Origin: Candidatus Altimarinota bacterium
Lineage (GTDB): Bacteria > Patescibacteriota > Gracilibacteria > BD1-5 > UBA6164
NCBI GenBank assembly: GCA_024710565.1
Contig: JANJUN010000006.1
Coordinates: 1 to 45,139, forward strand
DNA length: 45,139 nucleotides
Direction: 5' to 3'
Numbering within the stretch: the stretch's first letter is position 1; every line of letters starts with the position of its first letter. Position numbers and translations under genes: made by a program. This document shows positions 39,572-45,139 of this stretch, piece after piece. The notes under the pieces are model-generated. The model had not been told where the DNA came from. It did no database searches and saw only the letters and a program-made list of their open reading frames with translations.

Positions 39572-42208
39572 ATGATTATTGCGCTTGATTTAGAAACGAC
39601 AGGAATTGACCCAAAAAATGATAAAATTCTCGAAGTAGCTCTCGTAAAATTTGACGAAACTACCTTTGAAATTATAGATACATTTTCTACTCTTATCAAT
39701 CCTTGAATACCTATTCCAGAGATAATTTCAAATATTACTAATATTTTTGATAGAGACGTTGAAAATGCTCCTATTTTAAATGATGAATATAAAGAAAAAA
39801 TAGAGGATTTTATACAAGACTTCCCTATTTTATGACACAATACTAATTTTGATAGAGATTTTTTAATTCAAAATGGGATAGATATAAAAGAAAATATTGT
39901 TTTGGATACTTTTGTTTTGGCAAATATCGTATTTCCGTATGAAAAATCATTAAATCTGTGAAATCTTTGTGAGAGTTTTTCCATAGATTTACAAGATGCT
40001 CATAGAGCCCTTGATGATACCAAGGCAACGATTGCCTTATTTCAAGTAATAACTCAAAAATTTTTACAACTTTCTCAGGATAAGAAAGATATTTTAAATT
40101 TTATATTTTCCAAGTCTCATATTCAATCATTTTCTTTTTATAAAAATTATTTTCACTTTTCTTTAGATGTTATTGATGAGGAAAAATTTATCAAAAAAAT
40201 ATTAAAAACTATTGGAAAGTATAGCACAAAAGAAAATCCAGAAATATTTTTTGAAAAAGAAATTAATAATGATTTGATTCGTGATATATTTCAATCTCTT
40301 CCCAATTCAGAACTCAGGGAAAATCAACTTCAAATGGCGTATAAAATAAAAGAAGTACTCTTTGATGATAAAAAAATTGCCATCGAAGCACCTACTTGAG
40401 TTGGAAAAACTTTTGCCTACCTTATTCCGTCTTTATTAAAAGCACTCAAACACGATGAACAAGTTATTATCTCAACGCATACAAAAGCTTTGCAAGACCA
40501 AATTTTTTATAAAGACCTACAATTTTTAGAACAACATTTTCCTCACTCATTTCAATATTCAAAACTAAAATGAAGAAAAAACTATCTTTCAGTTTTGAGA
40601 TACTTTGAATTTATTTTAGATACTGGGAGTTTTCAAATAGATGAAATTTGATTTATATCAAAAATTTCTTTATGGCTTTTTGATACCGAGTTTTGAGAGC
40701 TCGATGAGCTTAATTTTTATCCTCAAGAACAATATTACCTAAAAAATATTCATTCGGATCACTTTTTGGTGCTTTTTGATAGTAATGAATATAAAATGTA
40801 TGAATATGTTTTTAAAGCAAGAAGTCATGCTCTTACCTCTCAAATAGTTGTCATAAATCACTCGCTTTTGATTCAAGACAAAGCATCGCTACAGCCAATT
40901 TTTGGACATATTCAAAATCTTATAATAGACGAGTGACATAATATAGAAGATACTCTTACGGATGCTATGATAAAAAGTTTCTCTTTACAAAGCTTAAAAG
41001 ACTCTATTTCTCATGTCGAAAATACACTCAAAAAACAAAATTTTCCAATAGACAACATTGACAAAAAATTTGAAAATCTCTTTTTGCAAATCAACTTTCT
41101 TTTCGATATGTTTTTTTACTATGCACAAAAACAAAATACTTTTGGAAATGAGGTTTTTCAAGCGCTTATAGAAATGAATTTTTTTACTGAAAACGAAAAT
41201 ATTCAATCCCTTTGTCACACGATTGAAATTCAATATATAGAAATATTTAATCACCTTCAAACTTCACCTGATAAAGTATTTCAAGCTCTTAAAACAGAAA
41301 TTTCAAATTTTGAAGAGGTCATACAGATTATAAAAATATGTACATCAAAAGAATCCCTTCAGACATATATTCCTATTTTTTCTATACAAAAAAATGGAAA
41401 TAATATTTTGTATTATACCGTTCTCAATCCAGGAATATTTTTACAAACGATTCTTTGGGATAAGGTAGAAAGAGTTGCTCTTACCTCAGCAACACTTCAA
41501 ATTCAAAATTCTTTTGAATATATAAAAAATACCCTCCATCTCCAAGATTTTGATTTTTTATCACTCGAGAGTGATTTTGATTATAGCACTCAGGCGCTTT
41601 TGTTTATTCCGAATGATTTAGGGTCTATAAAATATAACAATCCTAAAATTAACGAATTTGTTTTATCATTCCTTACTATCATGAAAGGAAAAACGCTTAT
41701 TTTAATGACGAGTTTTAATGCGATTCGTGATCTATATCTTACTCTTAATCTTCCGCTCAAAAAAATAGGAACTACGGTTTTAGCACAATGAGTATGATGA
41801 AGTAAGCATAAAATAGCAAATCACTTTAAAAAGCATTCATCTACGAGTGTTATACTTTGAACCGATAGTTTTTGGGAGGGGGTTGATATTCCTTGAGATG
41901 ATTTGAAATACTTATTTATTCATAAATTTCCTTTTTTGGTTCCAACAGATCCTATTTTTAAAGCCAGAGGAAAACTTTATAATGATCCATTTCGAGACTA
42001 CTCTATTCCCAAGGCAATTATAAAAACTCGCCAGTGATTTGGAAGGCTTATTCGTACCAAACAAGATACAGGAATTGTTATTTTGCTTGATGATAGATAT
42101 TATTCCACATCTTGGGGGACGCTTATGAGAGCTAGTTTTCCTCATGATATAAAAATAAAAATGGGAAATTCGCAAAATTTTTTAGAATTATTAAAAAGTA
42201 AGTTTTAG
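39572..42208 (+). CDS. dinG: DnaQ-like exonuclease fused to DinG-type helicase
   Basis: The 878-residue protein begins with a DEDD 3'-5' exonuclease domain (about 1-165: 'LDLETTGID', 'GHNTNFDRDFL', 'DAHRALDDTKAT'). The rest is a superfamily 2 XPD/DinG helicase: P-loop 'APTGVGKTFAYLIP' (about 274), 'ISTHTKALQDQ', Walker B 'LIIDEGHNIED' (DEGH instead of DEAH), 'TSATL', 'SFWEGVDIPG' and 'RQGFGRLIRTKQDTG'. The iron-sulfur cysteine cluster of Gram-negative DinG is not seen. This layout is the one of Gram-positive DinG, which acts as an exonuclease on single strands. The ATG at 39572 is used because the one at 39564 runs into TAG. Confidence 0.93.
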
Positions 42209-42227
42209 TTAAAACTTACTTTTTTTA
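42193..42227 (+). terminator. Terminator after dinG
   Basis: AAAAAGTAAGTTTT (42193-42206) pairs with AAAACTTACTTTTT (42211-42224) around AGTT and runs into further T. The left arm includes the last codons of dinG. Confidence 0.8.
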
Positions 42228-42257
42228 AAAGTCTAGTAAAAAATAGGGCGATTTTTT

Positions 42258-42286
42258 TTGTAATTTTAAAAAAAATGTGGTATTAT
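42258..42286 (+). promoter_or_regulatory. Promoter of the pilus gene set
   Basis: TTGTAA (42258-42263) and TATTAT (42281-42286) are 17 bp apart with an extended -10 (TGTGG). A 13-bp stretch AAAAAATGTGGTA is identical to the promoter at 27361, suggesting a shared expression class. Confidence 0.6.
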
Positions 42287-42316
42287 TCTTCTGTTATATA
42301 TTTTAATTTATAAACT

Positions 42317-43207
42317 ATGTTTGACAACAAAGAAAAAAATCCTTCTTCACCTCAGGAAAGTTATTCAGAAAATATTTTTGAAGAATTATCATGAGAGTTA
42401 GATTTTGGTAAAGAGGCCCCTGTATCTGAATCAAAAAAGAGACAACCTCAAGATTATATGAAAATGGTAGTAACGGGATTATCTATTCTTAATGTACTAC
42501 TTGTATTATTTTTTGCATTGAGTTTTTTGTACGTAAAAGTGCAAAATAATCCAACCTATACTGCAAAAACGATACTCGATCCATTTTGTTTTTTAATCCT
42601 TTGAGATTTACAAGAGAGAAATACTTCTTGATCTTGTTCATCATTGGCATCACTAAAAAATACCTATATTTCACAAACAGAGGAATTGAAAAATACTCTT
42701 TCTGAAAAAATAGAATCAATATTTTTAGATCTTTATGTAATTGAAAATTTTTGATCTTCTCAAGAAGTTTCCTTTTTAATGAAAAATAAGGTTGATAAAA
42801 TGAAGGTAGTAGATATTCTCAATGATTTTGATAAATTAAAAAATGAATACACTGCGTGAGACAAGAAACAAATTGAATGTAGTGGTATAAAAATCGTGAG
42901 TGATAGTGTGATAAATATGACTTGTGAGGTATATAGTTCGAGTTGGGATAGAGTAGATATGTCCAATAGATTATGAATTATTTGAGATACATGAGATAGA
43001 AAAAATAGTCTTGTAGAAGGAACGAGTATATCAGCGGCTGCAAGTTTTCTTAATTTTATTGAGAAAAATCCGGCATACAATTTTCAACTTTTAGAGAAAC
43101 AAAAAATATTTGATTCAGAAATGGTTTGAGAATGACCATATGTAAGAAAAACAAAAGTTGAATTGAAACTCAAATACAATAACTTAAAAAATAACTTATC
43201 TTTATAA
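42317..43207 (+). CDS. Single-pass membrane protein upstream of pilus genes (296 aa)
   Basis: Family not recognised. The 296 residues have a hydrophilic cytoplasmic start (about 1-50), one membrane helix (about 51-75: 'VVTGLSILNVLLVLFFALSF') and a large exported part (about 80-296) with four or so cysteines (DPFCFL, SGSCSS, IECSG, MTCEV), which could form disulfides. Position directly before a PilO-like gene and pilB suggests a pilus assembly role. The layout of one N-terminal helix and a periplasm-side domain is shared with PilN-type proteins, but no sequence motif confirms that. Confidence 0.65.
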
Positions 43208-43216
43208 TAGAAAAAT

Positions 43217-44485
43217 ATGGAAAATATACAATTAGAAAAAGAACTTTCTATCATTAAAAATAAACTTATAGCATCATCTATAATTACTATTGTATTATGA
43301 ATTGTGGGATTTGTTTTTATTCTCCCAAGACTTCAATCAGTGTCAGCTTTAAAAAGTGAAACATTAGATGTAATAGCAAAATATGATGAACATTATAATA
43401 AAGGGATAACCGATATTGGATTTATCCAAGGTAAAATTCAAGACCCAGCATTAAAAAAACTCCTTCTCTCTCCAGAAGGAAAAGAGTTTTTTTTAGCACA
43501 ATTTAAAAATAATGGGACGAAAAATTACGAAACTTTTTTAGATGAAAAAGAAACAAATATTACGGCTATTAAAAAATCAGGAGTGATTGATAAAAGAAAT
43601 GAACAAATAGCAAAGGTAATACCATCTTATACCGAATGAGTTTCTGTAGAATGAAATATGACTGATCTTGGATTTGTGAATTATGTAGAATCTCTTTTAA
43701 GGGCATTTCAACTTAAAACAACTTCAAAAATAGGAATAGAATGAGTGACCCCCGTAGATAATGAAGATATAAATATACAAACACAAATATTTTATATCCC
43801 TTTAAAAATGGATGTAATAGGAAGAAAAGCAGATATTGTAGAATTTTTATACTTTTTACAAAATGTTGGAACTTTAAAAAGTGTTGACTCGGAGGATAAT
43901 AATGCACTTATTTTTTATAAGGACAATATCGTAAATAGGATGATCCCAGGGCAAACAAAAACATTGAATTATAATATTTATGAAAATAAGCTTGTTGATA
44001 TAGAGTCAATAGAGTTAACATCCTATATTGATAACTCAACGATTCCAAGACCAGCAACACAACTTTCTCCACAAGGATTTGTAACATTCCTCAAAAATGG
44101 AAGTGAAAAAAACGATGAATACAGTGTGAATTTAAATTTAAAGTTTTATGTAAAAGGTTTGCCAACGTATAAAATAGAAGTTTTTGTTGAAAGTGTTGTA
44201 CAAAAATATACCGATACTTTAACAGAAGTAAAGACGCTTTTATCTCAGGCTCAAAACAGAAAAACGATGCTACTAAATGGAAATATCGTAGAAGTTATTC
44301 CAACAATTAAAAGTATTGAACTCTATTTGAATGAATTACAATCACCAGTAAATAAATTGAAAGATGGAGTAAGTAAAAAAGTAAATTTAAATGTACTATA
44401 TAAAGAAGCTATGCAAATTGATTATGAGATATGAAACTTACAACAGTATCTAAAATCTATTCAATTGGAGCAAAATAAAAAATAA
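43217..44485 (+). CDS. PilO-like pilus assembly membrane protein (422 aa)
   Basis: The 422 residues have a short cytoplasmic N-terminus, one membrane helix (about 17-38: 'IASSIITIVLGIVGFVFIL'), and a long outside domain. 'IPLKMDVIGRKADIVEFLYFLQNV' (about 195-218) is like the PilO domain, where a ferredoxin-like fold reads '..v.G.y..i..Fl..l'. A C-terminal helix-rich part follows. PilO links the pilus motor to the outer machinery. It is longer than classic PilO (about 200). The gene is 9 bp after the previous and 16 bp before pilB. Confidence 0.65.
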
Positions 44486-44501
44486 AATTTAAAATCAAAC
44501 T

Positions 44502-45139
44502 ATGAATTATAAAGAAACCGTAGATAATCTGAGAGAACTAGTATATACATGAGAAAATGTACAACTTATTTGTGACTATATCATATTAGGAGCTGTTTTA
44601 TCTGGTTCCTCAGATATTCATTTAGAACCACTTTCTAATTTTGTAAGATTAAGATATAGAATTGATGGAGAATTGAAAGAAATTCTAGAATATCAAAGCT
44701 TTCTTCATACTGGAGTAGTTGCGAGATTTAAGATTTTATCAGAATTAAAAATAGATGAATCACGTATCCCACAAGATGGAAGAATTTCTAAAACTATAGA
44801 AGAAAAACCTCTTGATCTGAGAGTTTCAACGCTTCCTACGGTTCATGGAGAGAAGATAGTAATGAGAATCGTTGATAAGTCTAAAAAAATTCCCAAATTA
44901 GAAGATTTATGAATTGAAGGACAAAATTTAGAACTTATTAAATCAGCGATATCACTTCCAAATGGAATTGTTATTACCTCTTGACCAACGGGTTCTTGAA
45001 AGTCTACGACATTATATGCGGCACTGAGTTTGCTTAATAAAGAAAATGTGAATATTATGACTCTTGAAGATCCAGTAGAAAATCAGGTAGATGGTATTAA
45101 CCAAAGTCAAGTAAAGCCACAAATAGGATATACATTTGC
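44502..45139 (+). CDS. pilB: Type IV pilus extension ATPase PilB/GspE (partial, 5' part)
   Basis: The first 212 codons are in the window. The sequence lacks the usual N-terminal MshEN/T2SSE_N domain of about 150 residues and starts almost directly with the ATPase N2 part: 'GSSDIHLEP' (about 36-44), '[11 protein letters not shown]', '[10 protein letters not shown]' and '[18 protein letters not shown]'. The P-loop is '[18 protein letters not shown]' (about 160), with two of its glycines written TGA, then '[20 protein letters not shown]'. It powers pilin polymerisation. PilT is less likely because this upstream context (1-TM and PilO-like genes) fits an assembly set and the GEKIVMRI block is GspE-like. 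Confidence 0.93.

Noticed and set aside
42760-43080. 106-codon minus-strand frame
   Set aside because: It is opposite the 296-aa membrane protein, which reads through TGA in a continuous frame from a good promoter.
1-45139. tRNA genes, CRISPR arrays, transposases, integrases
   Set aside because: I looked through the intergenic stretches for T-loop-like sequence, regular spaced repeats and transposase motifs and found none; a tRNA or repeat search program would be more reliable.

Overview
The window (45,139 bp, roughly 70% A+T) reads as a chromosomal piece of a Candidate Phyla Radiation bacterium that decodes UGA as glycine (genetic code 25), i.e. a Gracilibacteria/Absconditabacteria-type genome. 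Nearly every real gene carries in-frame TGA codons, and these fall exactly where conserved families have glycine: GatA 'LPVGLQ', the PilB and DinG P-loops, the UvrA 'LSGGES' signature, GlyA, NadK and PncA. All CDS below were therefore rebuilt by reading through TGA and ending only at TAA or TAG. Absconditabacteria and Gracilibacteria cannot be told apart from this window.

Layout. 1-811 (+): end of gatA and a charged coiled-coil protein. 816-7276 (-): comEC, an lgt-like gene, rny and fusA. 7427-10432 (-): an NrtR-type regulator, a PRPP-synthetase-like protein, a MazG-like/APRT fusion and a small protein, divergent from a TrmB-like regulator (10595-11326, +). 11321-16478 (-): a compact NAD(P) cluster, Nudix-nadD-nadK-nadE-pncB-pncA, which is a complete salvage route from nicotinamide to NAD and NADP. 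Four similar A+T-rich motifs containing ACACTTA lie before nrtR, pncB and pncA and are candidate NrtR operators. 16480-17900: a gene-poor islet with small genes that have strong Shine-Dalgarno (SD) sites, hairpins and G+C-rich terminators. 17903-25264 (-): a tightly packed, often overlapping series: hypothetical, prmC-like, ABC-2 permease, fmt, prepilin, WecA/TagO-like transferase, membrane protein, cytidylate-deaminase-like, glyA. 25547: a small SD-led secreted-peptide candidate. 25731-27107 (-): an S41 protease. 27419-45139 (+): four unknown genes (two large membrane proteins), pepA, a house-cleaning pyrophosphohydrolase broken by a TAA, comF, a hypothetical, uvrA, murB, a DHH phosphoesterase, an RluB/RsuA-type pseudouridine synthase, a DnaQ-DinG fusion, and the start of a type IV pilus operon (1-TM protein, PilO-like protein, PilB).

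How it fits together. The cell appears to scavenge: it imports nicotinamide or bases, uses PRPP to make NaMN and AMP, and controls this through NrtR. ComEC, ComF, a prepilin and PilB point to natural DNA uptake through a type IV pilus. Most genes have short A/T leaders without an SD. Against this background at least four short genes with textbook SDs, most with a recognisable promoter and G+C-rich terminator, stand out and are the least explained feature of the window. The other candidates for something new are the 27.4-30.7 kb membrane cluster, the 17-bp inverted repeat between nadK and nadD, and the TAA-interrupted pyrophosphohydrolase.
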